A stretch of 64,000 nucleotides of DNA from an uncultured Schaedlerella sp. (GCA_934435195.1 CAKSAJ010000002.1:124001-188000), one strand, 5' to 3'. Positions 24,019 to 33,453 are shown, numbered from the stretch's first letter. Notes: generated from the letters alone by a model not told the origin. A program made the numbers and translations.

Positions 24019-25233
24019 TTACGCTGTATATCCTGCTGCCAGCAGTTTGTCCCGATGAACCAATTCCGCACTCTTCACCAGTGTTCCTTGAATCTTTCCA
24101 CCTCGCATTCCCTCCTCTCGAAATTCATATAGCGTCTGTGTCTGAATCCGACCGTTCTCAAATCCTAACACCTCCACTATCTCCAACACCTTTCTTGACT
24201 TGTCCCTCAATCTTCCCAAATGAATAATAATATCTAATGCAGATGCAATCTGTCTCTGGATTGCTGTTAAAGGAAGATCTATTCCCATCATCATCATCGT
24301 CTCCAGTCGATGCAACATATCCGTCGGATTATTTGAATGCCCGGTGGACATAGAGCCACTGTGTCCGTTCAACATAGCCGACGATATCATGTCCACAGTC
24401 TCATCTCCTCTTACCTCTCCGACTACAATACGATCCGGTCGCATTCGAAGTGCCGATTTGATCAAATCCCTGATTGTCACCGCTCCTTCTCCTTCCAGAT
24501 TCGCATTTCTCGCTTCCAGCCTTACAAGATTCGGAACCCCCTTTATTTGTAATTCTGCATTATCTTCAATCGTGATGATTCGTTCATCCTTTGGAATATA
24601 ATCCGATAAGGCATTTAAAAACGTTGTCTTCCCTGAGCCGGTTCCTCCACTCACAAAAATATTGTATTTGGCTTTGACAAGCATCTTTAAAAATTCTACT
24701 GCCTCTTCTGTGATACTCTGCCATTCAACCAACTGTTTCATCGTCACCTTTTCTTTTGGAAACTTTCTAATCGTCATGATTGGGCCATTCAAAGCCACTG
24801 GTTTCAACACAACATTCACACGTGAACCATCTTCCAGTCTGGCATCTACGATCGGAGACAATTCATTCACATAACGATTCGTTCCTGATACAATCTGCTG
24901 GATCACATCTTCCAGTTTTTCCTGCGATAAAAACGTCTTGTCAGACCGAACAATTCTGCCATCCCTCTCCACAAATATGTGATCCTTTCCATTAATCATA
25001 ATCTCCGTGATTGAGTCATCCTCTACCAACTCCTGTAACACGTCCAATTTACGAAAAGAATGAAACAATCGTCTGCTCAGCCGTATCTGCTCTTTCAATG
25101 GCAAATACTCTTCCTCCGAAAATTCCTGTAACACACTATAGATAATCTCGGATAATTCTTCGTCCTCCATCTCTCTTGTAAGGTCTATCCGTTCCATCAC
25201 CCGTTCATATAGTTGTTCTTCTTGTATATTCAC
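24019..25233 (-). CDS. TadA/CpaF pilus-assembly ATPase
   Basis: A 404-residue secretion ATPase that powers Flp pilus assembly. VSGGTGSGKTTFLNALS near residue 170 is Walker A. RIITIEDNAELQI is the Asp-box region and MRPDRIVVGEVRGDE near residue 245 is Walker B. GHSGSMSTGHSNNPTDML is the His-box. The N-terminal domain has VEDDSITEIMINGKDHIFVE, typical of CpaF. The start is taken as the GTG at 25233 because it lies 8 bp after the TadZ-like stop and has GAGGTAGAAG upstream; a longer frame would overlap the previous gene by 130 bp. Confidence 0.93.
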   Translation of the reverse strand: MNIQEEQLYERVMERIDLTREMEDEELSEIIYSVLQEFSEEEYLPLKEQIRLSRRLFHSFRKLDVLQELVEDDSITEIMINGKDHIFVERDGRIVRSDKTFLSQEKLEDVIQQIVSGTNRYVNELSPIVDARLEDGSRVNVVLKPVALNGPIMTIRKFPKEKVTMKQLVEWQSITEEAVEFLKMLVKAKYNIFVSGGTGSGKTTFLNALSDYIPKDERIITIEDNAELQIKGVPNLVRLEARNANLEGEGAVTIRDLIKSALRMRPDRIVVGEVRGDETVDMISSAMLNGHSGSMSTGHSNNPTDMLHRLETMMMMGIDLPLTAIQRQIASALDIIIHLGRLRDKSRKVLEIVEVLGFENGRIQTQTLYEFREEGMRGGKIQGTLVKSAELVHRDKLLAAGYTA

Positions 25234-25241
25234 GTTATCTT

Positions 25242-26150
25242 CTACCTCATTCTTTTTTGAATCGTTTTCTCCAAAACCTGTTCTTTTCCAGTTTTCCGCA
25301 AATTTTCCGTATACTCTGCAAGCTTTGTCATTGCTGCCCTCTCTTCGATATATGGTGTGTAAACAGTATGGCATGCCTCTAAAATCTCAAACAAACCATT
25401 CACACTGTCTCCCAAATCCAAAATAATCTTCCCATAAATGCACTGATTTAAAATCTGTTGGAATAATTGTAACCATTCTTCTTTTTGTATTGCCTGCATA
25501 TCCAAAATATATGGCATCGGTTTAATATAATCTAACTTCTCAAGCTGACCTGCCATCATACTGATCCGCACTCCAAGATTCCCCTTTTCCTGACGCAGAT
25601 AATAAATCAGATCTGCCAGTGTCTGCTCTGTTGGATCGGTAAAATAGTAAGACGATCCCGCATATCCTTCCAGATTCAAATACAATACCGGTTCCCTCTC
25701 CGCTAATTTCTTTCCCAGTGCAAGAGCAAACCTTGTCTTGCCAATTCTATGAATCGGAGAATACACACCGATCAATTGTCCTCCTCTTCGTGCCTTTGTA
25801 CTCCTCTGCGTCTCCTTTCTCTTAACTCTTCTTTCCAACATCTGCGCACGTATTGCTTCTGCACTCTGATATCGATAAACACCAATCTCTCCGTCTTCCA
25901 GTGCACTCCTTTTATCTTGTACTAACACAAACCTCCTTACCGCCGGAATCTGCCTTCTTTTTTCTTTTGGACATTCTTCTCCTGTCAGCAATGCATAAAT
26001 CTTCTTCTCTTTTGCAAATTGCTCTGCGTCCTGCATATTATGAAAAAGATAAAACTGTACTTCCGGTGACTTACTCTTTGTTAATACTTGAAACAGATTT
26101 TCCGAATATTGTTTTTGAGAATCACAAATTACAACATTTTTTACATACAC
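25242..26150 (-). CDS. TadZ/CpaE-like ParA-family localisation protein
   Basis: A 302-residue protein. Residues 1-110 resemble the atypical receiver-like domain of CpaE (KNVVICDSQKQYSENLFQVL). Residues 125-290 form a MinD/ParA-type P-loop domain. Its Walker A, GVYSPIHRIGKTRFALALG, keeps GKT but lacks the signature Lys at the usual deviant position (KGGxGKT), so ATPase activity may be altered. TadZ proteins position the pilus machine at the cell pole. The GTG at 26150 is chosen because AGGAGG lies 5 bases upstream. It is the first gene of the Tad operon. Confidence 0.83.
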   Translation of the reverse strand: MYVKNVVICDSQKQYSENLFQVLTKSKSPEVQFYLFHNMQDAEQFAKEKKIYALLTGEECPKEKRRQIPAVRRFVLVQDKRSALEDGEIGVYRYQSAEAIRAQMLERRVKRKETQRSTKARRGGQLIGVYSPIHRIGKTRFALALGKKLAEREPVLYLNLEGYAGSSYYFTDPTEQTLADLIYYLRQEKGNLGVRISMMAGQLEKLDYIKPMPYILDMQAIQKEEWLQLFQQILNQCIYGKIILDLGDSVNGLFEILEACHTVYTPYIEERAAMTKLAEYTENLRKTGKEQVLEKTIQKRMR

Positions 26151-26432
26151 TTTGTCCTCCTGCCTCTCTACACACCACACCTATAGTCCTATAGAGTTTG
26201 TCCGTATTTTACTTTGATTCATTCAACTTGAAACATTGTTGCGAAATATGCAACGGAATTCATAATTGATAATTGAATGATATGCTTGCTCATCCAATCC
26301 CTAGAAATATCCAAATCAGATTGATTTGAAATGAAACAGCAGATGTGATAACTACTGTGTGAATCGTATTATAAACGTGTATTTTTTATTTGTCCAGATA
26401 GATTTTTCATCTTTTTTGTTTTTGTGAAATCC

Positions 26433-26642
26433 TTACAAATTTTGAAAAATTAAGATGCTATACAACAGACACACCCCAGGTACTCCAAGCGTCCCGCTTG
26501 TAACCAATGAAGCTGCGTTAATCCCCACATTTAACGATGTTTGATCCGGCAACACATAATGATTTATAAAAAAGATCAGTGTTCCTCCAACAAGGGCTCG
26601 AATAAAAAATGTCACAAAAAAAGATGTCAGCTTATGAAGCAT
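26433..26642 (-). CDS. BofA-family sigma-K processing inhibitor-like membrane protein
   Basis: A 69-residue hydrophobic protein. VGGTLIFFINHYVLPDQTSL followed by NVGINAASLVTSGTLGVPGV is the BofA family signature, with two membrane segments. In Bacillus, BofA holds the SpoIVFB protease inactive until engulfment is complete. In Clostridia the gene is kept widely even when the SpoIVFB checkpoint differs. GGAGGT precedes the ATG. It supports a spore-forming host. Confidence 0.87.
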   Translation of the reverse strand: MLHKLTSFFVTFFIRALVGGTLIFFINHYVLPDQTSLNVGINAASLVTSGTLGVPGVCLLYSILIFQNL

Positions 26643-26759
26643 ACCATACCTCCGTCCAGAACTGTCTCACCCAAATTGCTATTTATAAAACAATTTAGAC
26701 ACACCATTCTCATTTCCTGAAATATCTATATGCTGCTGACATCTTCTTTATGTTCTTTA

Positions 26760-27248
26760 TTATAAATTAATCTTTATTTCCCTGTTTGTTCTATGATACT
26801 GATAAAATTTCACACCAGCTGCACTCATCATACGCTTAGATGCAATCACGCTTGGTGTATCTGCATATTTATCACAATCATAAATAACTTCCTTGATTCC
26901 TGACTGAATGATTGCCTTTGCACATTCATTACAAGGGAACAGAGAGACATACATTCTCGCTCCTTCCAGGCTGCCGCCGCTATAATTCAAAATAGCATTG
27001 AGCTCACTGTGTGTTGAATACACATATTTTGTTTCCAACGGATCTTCTCCGTCTCTCGTCCAAGGAAAATCATCATCTGAACATCCTCTTGGAAGTCCAT
27101 TGTAGCCCATTGATAAAATCTTATTGTCAGGACTTACAATACAACATCCCACCTGTGTATTCGGATCCTTTGACCGAAGTCCGGAAAGCAGAGCTACCCC
27201 CATAAAATATTCATCCCACGATATATAATCATTTCGTTTTGTCGACAT
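26760..27248 (-). CDS. dCMP deaminase (ComEB-like)
   Basis: A 162-residue zinc deaminase that converts dCMP to dUMP for thymidylate synthesis. The zinc site is HSELNAILNYSG (His and catalytic Glu) near residue 81 and PCNECAKAI near residue 108. SWDEYFMGVALLSGLRSKDP at the N-terminus is the family start. Length is normal. Cells often carry it next to DNA-metabolism genes; here it follows the Sua5 fusion gene by 24 bp on the same strand and is probably cotranscribed with it. Confidence 0.93.
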   Translation of the reverse strand: MSTKRNDYISWDEYFMGVALLSGLRSKDPNTQVGCCIVSPDNKILSMGYNGLPRGCSDDDFPWTRDGEDPLETKYVYSTHSELNAILNYSGGSLEGARMYVSLFPCNECAKAIIQSGIKEVIYDCDKYADTPSVIASKRMMSAAGVKFYQYHRTNREIKINL

Positions 27249-27272
27249 ATTCCCCTCCTGTTTTTCCCAGTT

Positions 27273-28802
27273 TTACGCTTCTTCAAAAGCCACCTCTTTA
27301 TTTAAGGTTTCAGCCAGTTTATCGATTGCCTCTGTCAGTCTCTCCATACATTCCCCATACGCGTTTAATGGCTGACCATATGGGTTTGGTACCTCCGATT
27401 CTTCTCCGATAAATTCACTGAGCGTAAATACTTTCGCAGCCTCACCATACTCTGACTGTACTTTTTCTTTTTCACTCTCACACATTGTCAATATCAATAT
27501 ATCTTCTGCAACATCATTTTCCGAAAATGCAGTTGCTGTATGAGTTTCCATCGTCATTTGTGCGCTTTTCATGACTGCCTCAGCTTTTTGATTCACCGGC
27601 TCTGGGAACAATACTACCAGTCCACGGGAATCAATGGCATATTCCTGCCGTAAATCCTTGTGTCTGAGCATCTCTGCAGCCATTGGTCCACGGCATGTAT
27701 CTGCATCACTCAAAAATACAATACGTCTGTACTTCTGATATTTCATAACTGCCTGTGCTGAGATTCTCGTATGTCCTGCCGCCTTCTCAAGACGATTCAT
27801 GATTGCTTTTCCTATTCCCTGCAATGCAAATGATTCACTGTAGATTAAATCTACTTCTTCTGCATCAAAATCACGCAGGATTGCATAAAGATTTCTCGCA
27901 ATCGTCTCTTCATTTTCACGGCTTCCGATATTCTTGATCACACCATTTGTATAATACGCAATTGTTTCGTTCGTCGCAATGATTCCAACGCGCTTGCCCT
28001 GTCGGATTGCTTCGTACACAAGCTGGCGGATTGCCAGGACTTCTTCCCTGATATTACCTTCTACAATCGTCAATTTAGCCTTTGGTGCATAATGACGATA
28101 CTTCATTCCAGGTGCCTTAGGTGCTTTCTTTGTCTCTATTCCAAGAATCGTCTCATCAATCGTTACATGATCGATCACTTCTTCAAACATCTCTGCTGTA
28201 ATTGCACCGGGTCTTAAAATCATCGGTGGATTGACCGTCATATCAAGAATTGTAGACTCTAATCCGATATCTACGCTTCCTCCATCTATAATCATGTCAA
28301 TCTTTCCGTTCAAATCTTCACTTACGTGTTCTGCTGTCGTCGGACTTGGGCGTCCCGAAGTATTTGCACTTGGTGCCGATACAAATCCGCCACCTGCCAG
28401 GATTAATTCTCTTGCGATCGGATCACTTGGCATTCTGACAGCCACTGTATCTAGTCCTCCTGTTGTTCCATATGGCACGATATCTGTCTTTTCAAATATC
28501 ATCGTCAGTGGTCCCGGCCAGAATCGATTAGCCAGCGCTTCTACATCTTTCGAAATATTCTTCGCTACCTTCCCCAAATCTTCTAAAGTTGCAATATGCA
28601 CGATCAATGGATTATCCGAAGGTCTGCCCTTTGCTGCATAAGTCTTTTTCGCTGCCTCCTCGTCCAGCGCATTCGCCCCCAAACCATAAACCGTCTCTGT
28701 TGGGAACGCTACCAGACCGCCCTTCTTAAGGATTTCTCCTGCTTCTTGCATAATTTGCATGTCAATATTATGTTTATCTACTTTTCTAATTATCGTTTCC
28801 AT
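27273..28802 (-). CDS. Threonylcarbamoyl-AMP synthase (Sua5/YwlC) fused to a catalytically dead LMW-phosphatase-like domain
   Basis: A 509-residue fusion. Residues 1-345 form a Sua5 enzyme, which makes threonylcarbamoyl-AMP for t6A37 of tRNA: GGLVAFPTETVYGLGANA, KGRPSDNPLIVH, the SANTSGRPSPT motif, and the C-terminal Sua5 domain after MKYRHYAPKAKL. Residues 353-509 resemble low-molecular-weight protein phosphatases (YwlE type). The P-loop reads FLSDADTCRGP, so the nucleophile Cys of CX5R is Ser (residue 365, codon AGT at 27708-27710). The late acid motif reads VPNPYG, with Asn for Asp near residue 473. In Bacillus, ywlC and ywlE are near neighbours, so this is a fused and apparently inactivated version. 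The start at 28802 is where family homology begins; no ribosome site precedes it. Confidence 0.9.
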   Translation of the reverse strand: METIIRKVDKHNIDMQIMQEAGEILKKGGLVAFPTETVYGLGANALDEEAAKKTYAAKGRPSDNPLIVHIATLEDLGKVAKNISKDVEALANRFWPGPLTMIFEKTDIVPYGTTGGLDTVAVRMPSDPIARELILAGGGFVSAPSANTSGRPSPTTAEHVSEDLNGKIDMIIDGGSVDIGLESTILDMTVNPPMILRPGAITAEMFEEVIDHVTIDETILGIETKKAPKAPGMKYRHYAPKAKLTIVEGNIREEVLAIRQLVYEAIRQGKRVGIIATNETIAYYTNGVIKNIGSRENEETIARNLYAILRDFDAEEVDLIYSESFALQGIGKAIMNRLEKAAGHTRISAQAVMKYQKYRRIVFLSDADTCRGPMAAEMLRHKDLRQEYAIDSRGLVVLFPEPVNQKAEAVMKSAQMTMETHTATAFSENDVAEDILILTMCESEKEKVQSEYGEAAKVFTLSEFIGEESEVPNPYGQPLNAYGECMERLTEAIDKLAETLNKEVAFEEA

Positions 28803-28907
28803 AACTTTTATTATACCAGTTTTCATAGTAAAAAAAAATATGCATCTTCTAAAAAGCAGTATATCAGACAAACTTTCTATTAATATTTACAGAAAAAATG
28901 CAAATTT

Positions 28908-29681
28908 CTAACTTATATCTTTCAGATATGTTTCAATTCCATTACAAATTGCATCTGCAACCTTTTCCTGGTATTCATCTGTACTCAATTTTTCCGCTTC
29001 TTCTCGATTACTTAAAAATCCACACTCCACAATGATGAGCGGAACCTCGGTGCGTTTCAACATATAATAGGTGTCATTTGCTTTTGCCTGTCTTTTGTTA
29101 TCGGCATCCACACTCAGTAAACTATTCTGCATATATTCTGCAGCACTTTTCCCTTCCTTTGAATGTGTATAATAGAAAACCTGCGCCCCACAAATTCCTT
29201 CCTGCTCATAACTATTCTGATGAATACTTACTGCCAACACCGGTTTATTTTCGTTAATTATAGCAACTCTTGTTTTCATATCTTCCACTTTAGAGTCTGC
29301 CAGTCCCCTTTCATCTGTTCTGGTCATCACCACTGCAATTTGCTTTTTCTGTAATTTGGATTCTACTTTCTTTGCAATCATAAGATTGATATCCTTCTCT
29401 TGTGCACCATTAATCCCAATCTTTCCCGGATCGCTTCCCCCGTGTCCACTATCCAGCACAATCTGTACCTTTTTATTCTCTACCTGTGCACTCTCTACAC
29501 TTGTTTCGCTTCTCATATCCTCTGTATTCTGACTATTATTTTGCATATCATCTACTTTACTTATAACATGCTCATAAAACTTTGTCCCGATAATCTGGCT
29601 TCCAATTGCAACACCCATTAAACAGACTATCACAAGCACTGTTTTACCCTTTGACTTTATTTCTTTATAATTCAACTTCAA
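28908..29681 (-). CDS. N-acetylmuramoyl-L-alanine amidase (CwlD-like)
   Basis: A 257-residue amidase_3 zinc hydrolase with an N-terminal membrane anchor (residues 14-31). Zinc and catalytic residues lie in VLDSGHGGSDPGKIG near residue 77, in the Glu of GAQEKDINL, in SIHQNSYE near residue 150, and the catalytic Glu in PLIIVECGFLSN near residue 215. Size and membrane anchor resemble CwlD, which removes peptide side chains to make muramic-delta-lactam in the spore cortex, but vegetative amidases share the fold. The start is a TTG at 29681 after AAAGGGA. The GH18 gene lies upstream on the same strand. Confidence 0.88.
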   Translation of the reverse strand: MKLNYKEIKSKGKTVLVIVCLMGVAIGSQIIGTKFYEHVISKVDDMQNNSQNTEDMRSETSVESAQVENKKVQIVLDSGHGGSDPGKIGINGAQEKDINLMIAKKVESKLQKKQIAVVMTRTDERGLADSKVEDMKTRVAIINENKPVLAVSIHQNSYEQEGICGAQVFYYTHSKEGKSAAEYMQNSLLSVDADNKRQAKANDTYYMLKRTEVPLIIVECGFLSNREEAEKLSTDEYQEKVADAICNGIETYLKDIS

Positions 29682-29751
29682 AAAAACATCCCTTTCTACA
29701 CATATTACTTTTAAAATATATGCAGAAAAAGGATGTCTCTTTCTTACTTAT

Positions 29752-31674
29752 TTAATTTACATACTGCAGAATCATATCCCAAACATCAGAATTCTCCCAA
29801 CCAAGCTTCCACTCTGCAACACCTGCAAGATTGTCACTCTTGATCAGTTTCAATTTTTCCTCCAGGGATTTCGTATCTTCCAGCCAAATTTTGTAGGTTC
29901 CTTCTTCAGTTTCCCACTGTGCATAGTTCTGCTTTGTAGTATCATCCCATTCGGCCTGTGCACCTGCCTCCTGAACTACCTGCTGTGCTTCATCCATACC
30001 TAATGCTGTACTACTTACTTTATTCTTATAATTTGCTGCTTCTGTTCCCTCTTCGGATGCCAATTCAGCATCTGTCTTCGGAGTTTCTAACCAAAGTCTC
30101 GTATAAAATGGAACTGCTGCTATCAGCTTATCAGATGATACACTCTTTGCTGCATTCTTAATTCCATCTTTTACATAATTATAAGATGATACAGAACCGG
30201 CTTCATAAGACCCTTCTGTATGTTCGTCATATGCCATAATTACAACATAATCTGCGACAATTCCCTGTTCCTTCAAATCATAATGCTCATTATATGGTTG
30301 CGGAACATAATTATCTACCGAAAATACTAATCCATTCTGTCTGCATTTTACTGACAATTCTCTTACAAACTGAATATAATGCTCTCCACATTCTGTCGAA
30401 ATCAATTCAAAATCAAGATTGATTCCATCAATTCCTGTCTGAAGTGCTGCTGCAATAATCTGATTTATCAGATTCTCACGTTTTGAAGTGTAACTTAACA
30501 CTTCATAAGTTTCATCATAGCTATTGATTCCACCATGAAAGTCTCTGACTGTAGCCCATACGTCAAGATTCACCTGATGTGCATAATTAACATAATCTGA
30601 ACTTGCAAGTGATGTCAGATTTCCATCGGTATCTGCGATTTTAAACCAGGTAGGAGCTATCACATTAAGCCCTTTTGTAGATGCAATTGTTTCTAATGCA
30701 TAACCGTTTGCATCTTCATTCTCAATATTGTGCCATGCCATATTAATTGTATGACCTACAGAAATATTCGTGTATTTTGGTTCATCAAAATCTCTCTTTG
30801 TCGTTTCTTTCTGAATCTTCTTTAACGTTCTTGTCTTAACATATCCGACAAATCCGTCTTCAGTTGCTATTTTCTTCCAGTCATCTTCATCTTCCAGCAC
30901 GGTTACTTTATCTGACTTCTTCACTTCTGTCAGAATCGGGCTCTTCACTCCGCCTTGATAACGCACCTCTGTTTTTTTCTTTACGATTGCACTTTCAATC
31001 TCTCCCCAGCTACTTGTAATTGCAACACGATTCGGGGTTTTGTATATGTTGTAATCCATGTTCGTATACTGTTGGATGAATGGAACGGCTATATATGCTG
31101 TTCTTCCTTCTGTCTTCAGAATTGTATACGTCTCACTTTTCTTCTCTGTAACTTCTGTATAATCTTTGCTTCCAACTTCAACTGAAACATTGCCGTTTGG
31201 TAATGTATATAGCATAATGTTCTCATTCGGGTCCCAATAAAAACGTTCGTTTATATAATCTCTGACAACAGAATATTCCACATACGCTTCACCGTCAATC
31301 AATCTGCCTACCGCATTCCCATCGCTATTCTTGATTACTTTATTGTTTACTGTGACACCCAGCTCATTCTTATCACTGATTCCATAATAATTTTTCAAAT
31401 CAGCTTTCTCTTTAGATGAACCATATTTGTGATAAAGTATGAATCCCAAGCCCACTGCTACAAGTAAAATAATACATATTATTCCTCTGATTATAAAAAG
31501 TCTTCTTCTACGTCTCGCACGATTACGTCTTGCTCTATTCACATTGTTTGAAGTTCTTCTTCTCTGTGCATCTGCCTCTGGATACCCCGCTCCGGCTCTT
31601 CCGCCTCTACCTGACTGTACCGGTCGTCTGGTTTTCTTAACTTGACGCTTTTGACGTCTTTCTCTTTCGTCCAT
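29752..31674 (-). CDS. Membrane-anchored GH18 glycoside hydrolase with Cu-amine-oxidase-like and SH3 domains
   Basis: A 640-residue protein. A very basic cytoplasmic head (RRRRLF) precedes one membrane span near residues 62-82. A domain near residues 105-180 resembles the Cu amine oxidase N-terminal fold (NKVIKNSDGNAVGRLIDGEA). A bacterial SH3 domain follows near residues 230-290. The GH18 barrel covers residues 305-640 with DGINLDFELIS as the DxxxDxE-type catalytic strand, Glu being the acid. Related proteins of the YaaH/SleL family hydrolyse spore cortex peptidoglycan. The start is the ATG at 31674 (TAGGAGG six bases upstream), with TATAAT about 25 bases before it. It is followed by the CwlD-like gene. 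Confidence 0.88.
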   Translation of the reverse strand: MDERERRQKRQVKKTRRPVQSGRGGRAGAGYPEADAQRRRTSNNVNRARRNRARRRRRLFIIRGIICIILLVAVGLGFILYHKYGSSKEKADLKNYYGISDKNELGVTVNNKVIKNSDGNAVGRLIDGEAYVEYSVVRDYINERFYWDPNENIMLYTLPNGNVSVEVGSKDYTEVTEKKSETYTILKTEGRTAYIAVPFIQQYTNMDYNIYKTPNRVAITSSWGEIESAIVKKKTEVRYQGGVKSPILTEVKKSDKVTVLEDEDDWKKIATEDGFVGYVKTRTLKKIQKETTKRDFDEPKYTNISVGHTINMAWHNIENEDANGYALETIASTKGLNVIAPTWFKIADTDGNLTSLASSDYVNYAHQVNLDVWATVRDFHGGINSYDETYEVLSYTSKRENLINQIIAAALQTGIDGINLDFELISTECGEHYIQFVRELSVKCRQNGLVFSVDNYVPQPYNEHYDLKEQGIVADYVVIMAYDEHTEGSYEAGSVSSYNYVKDGIKNAAKSVSSDKLIAAVPFYTRLWLETPKTDAELASEEGTEAANYKNKVSSTALGMDEAQQVVQEAGAQAEWDDTTKQNYAQWETEEGTYKIWLEDTKSLEEKLKLIKSDNLAGVAEWKLGWENSDVWDMILQYVN

Positions 31675-31731
31675 GGCGTACCTCCTATCAGATTTCATTA
31701 TACCATATTACACTATCTGAAATAAAGGGGT

Positions 31732-31983
31732 TTACGACGGTTTATGCTCATTCTCAGTTTCATTTTTCTTTGTTACATTGATAAAAGATAAGGATTCGAT
31801 ATATCCATCTGCATTCATCTCATAATCCCGCATATAACTGCCTTCTTCTCGGGCCATTAGTTCTCTCACTACCTGCATCGGGCTGACATGACTTCCTTCC
31901 ATCAACAGACAGACGCCATTCCTTTCATATCCTTCCAATTCTGTATATAATTCTGTGTATACCGTTCCATTGCTTAAATCCAT
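31732..31983 (-). CDS. Small protein of unknown function
   Basis: An 83-residue acidic protein (TELYTELEGYERNGVCLLME, then VVRELMAREEGSYMRDYEMN). I do not recognise the family. An upstream ATG at 32028 would add 15 residues but has no ribosome site, whereas AAGGAG lies about 12 bases before the ATG at 31983. It reads toward the GH18 gene with a gap of 57 bp. No signal peptide or membrane span is seen. Confidence 0.6.
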   Translation of the reverse strand: MDLSNGTVYTELYTELEGYERNGVCLLMEGSHVSPMQVVRELMAREEGSYMRDYEMNADGYIESLSFINVTKKNETENEHKPS

Positions 31984-32593
31984 TTTTTGACTCTGCTCCT
32001 TTCCATGTCGGTTCTGATAAATATACATTTTTATATATCATCTATATATCGGAGGTTAGGTGTGTGACATGCCGCAAGATGATATGTCCAAAAGATAGTA
32101 CGAACCGTACCATGACTTTCTCTTTTTTAATTATTTGTTGTGTACATGTCCTAGAACTCAGGACTCGAATTCTTTAGAATATGCAACCTTCCAATTTAGT
32201 CTGAATAGTTGCTCGTATTTTTTCGAATAGATTTTTTGACTGAAATGTTTATGAAATGTTGTTGTTATCCGAATTTAGATCTTACGATTCTAATTGTATT
32301 TCCCGAAATGCTTCTTCCCTCCTCCCGTATATTAATTTATTTATCACGAAATACTATCTTCTGTACTTGCCATTATAGGAACATCCTTCCCATATTTCAA
32401 TGTGTTTTTTGTTCATAAGTGCTGTGGATTTGTTGATAAGTAATATTTAAACCAAAATAAAAATATCTTACAAAAAACTCCTCTATAATAAGAAACCAAA
32501 CAATGTGATTAATTTGTGTTTTTCTTTACATTCGAAAAAGATTTGTTTATACTAATCATGAGAAATAATATATAAATGTAAGGATGTGATCAT
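31984..32593. other. Gene-free spacer upstream of mecA
   Basis: No convincing coding sequence was found in this AT-rich spacer. The short open frames on the plus strand (for example near 32209) lack ribosome sites and look non-coding. The mecA promoter occupies its right end. Two small stems (TACGAACCGTA near 32100; GTCCT-AGGAC near 32148-32165) are too weak to call as RNA elements. Confidence 0.5.
32525..32553 (+). promoter_or_regulatory. Promoter of mecA
   Basis: TTTACA (32525-32530) and TATACT (32548-32553) are separated by an ideal 17 bp, 41 bp before the mecA start. Confidence 0.7.
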
Positions 32594-33340
32594 ATGAAAA
32601 TTGAAAAAATTAACGATAACCAGATTCGTTGTACATTGACACATGCCGATTTGGCTGCCCGCCATTTGAAACTAAGTGAACTTGCATATGGTACAGAAAA
32701 AGCCAAGTCTTTATTTCGTGATATGATGCAACAGGCATCATTTGACTTTGGTTTTGAAGCTGACGATATTCCATTGATGATAGAAGCAATTCCAACTTCT
32801 GCTGACACAATTGTACTTATTATTACAAAAGTTGAAGACCCGGAAGAATTGGATACCCGTTTTTCAAAATTCACGTCTGCAGGGGAGAATGATTTCCCAC
32901 TTCCTGAGACATTGAATAAGCTTGAAGGTGCAGATGAATTTTTAGACTTACTCAATAAAGTAAAGGGAGCTGCTGCCAGCGTATCTGCTACATCATCAGA
33001 ACAGGAAGAGGAAAAAAAGGCAGAAGATACACCTATTCCACTCAATGTCAAATTATATTCCTTTGACAATATCGACCAGGTCATTCAAATGGCACAGTTA
33101 ATCGGTTCTCTTTATCATGGTGCTAATACTTTGTATCGTGATAACAACAGCGATGGAATTTACATTCTGGCACTGACGCAGTCAGAGCATACAAAAAATG
33201 AATTTAATAAAGTCTGTAACATGCTTTCTGAATATGGTTCTCCGGAGAAGGTATCTACTACGATTCTCGCATTCCTTGAAGAACACTGTGAGATTGTGAT
33301 AGCAGCCGATGCCGTACAGAAGCTGGCATATCTTAGCTAA
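32594..33340 (+). CDS. mecA: Adaptor protein MecA
   Basis: A 248-residue adaptor that brings substrates to the ClpC/ClpP protease. The N-terminal substrate-binding domain (MKIEKINDNQIRCTLTHADL, then KAKSLFRDMMQQASFDFGFE) and the C-terminal ClpC-binding domain (IPLNVKLYSFDNIDQVIQMA, then GSLYHGANTLYRD) are both present, joined by an acidic linker (SSEQEEEKKAED). Length is typical. The gene has its own promoter and terminator. In Firmicutes MecA is tied to competence, sporulation or stress control; the client here is unknown. Confidence 0.95.
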   Translation: MKIEKINDNQIRCTLTHADLAARHLKLSELAYGTEKAKSLFRDMMQQASFDFGFEADDIPLMIEAIPTSADTIVLIITKVEDPEELDTRFSKFTSAGENDFPLPETLNKLEGADEFLDLLNKVKGAAASVSATSSEQEEEKKAEDTPIPLNVKLYSFDNIDQVIQMAQLIGSLYHGANTLYRDNNSDGIYILALTQSEHTKNEFNKVCNMLSEYGSPEKVSTTILAFLEEHCEIVIAADAVQKLAYLS

Positions 33341-33392
33341 GAACAGATATTCATTTATCGTACCTGCTATGATGTAATCATTATTTTTAAGC

Positions 33393-33437
33393 AAAAAAAT
33401 ACCCGAAATTCGATTTGAAGAATTTCGGGCATTTTTA
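33393..33437. terminator. Bidirectional terminator between mecA and the DUF1858 gene
   Basis: CCCGAAATT pairs with AATTTCGGG. An A run precedes and a T run follows, so it can end both convergent transcripts. Confidence 0.88.
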
Positions 33438-33453
33438 TTTTCGTCATTTTAAT

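Noticed and set aside
24019..25374. Longer TadA start at 25374
   Set aside because: It would overlap the TadZ gene by 130 bp and has no homology before residue 48; the GTG at 25233 has a ribosome site.
32209..32418. A 69-codon Cys-rich frame in the spacer before mecA
   Set aside because: No ribosome site and no recognisable motif; it looks like random AT-rich translation.
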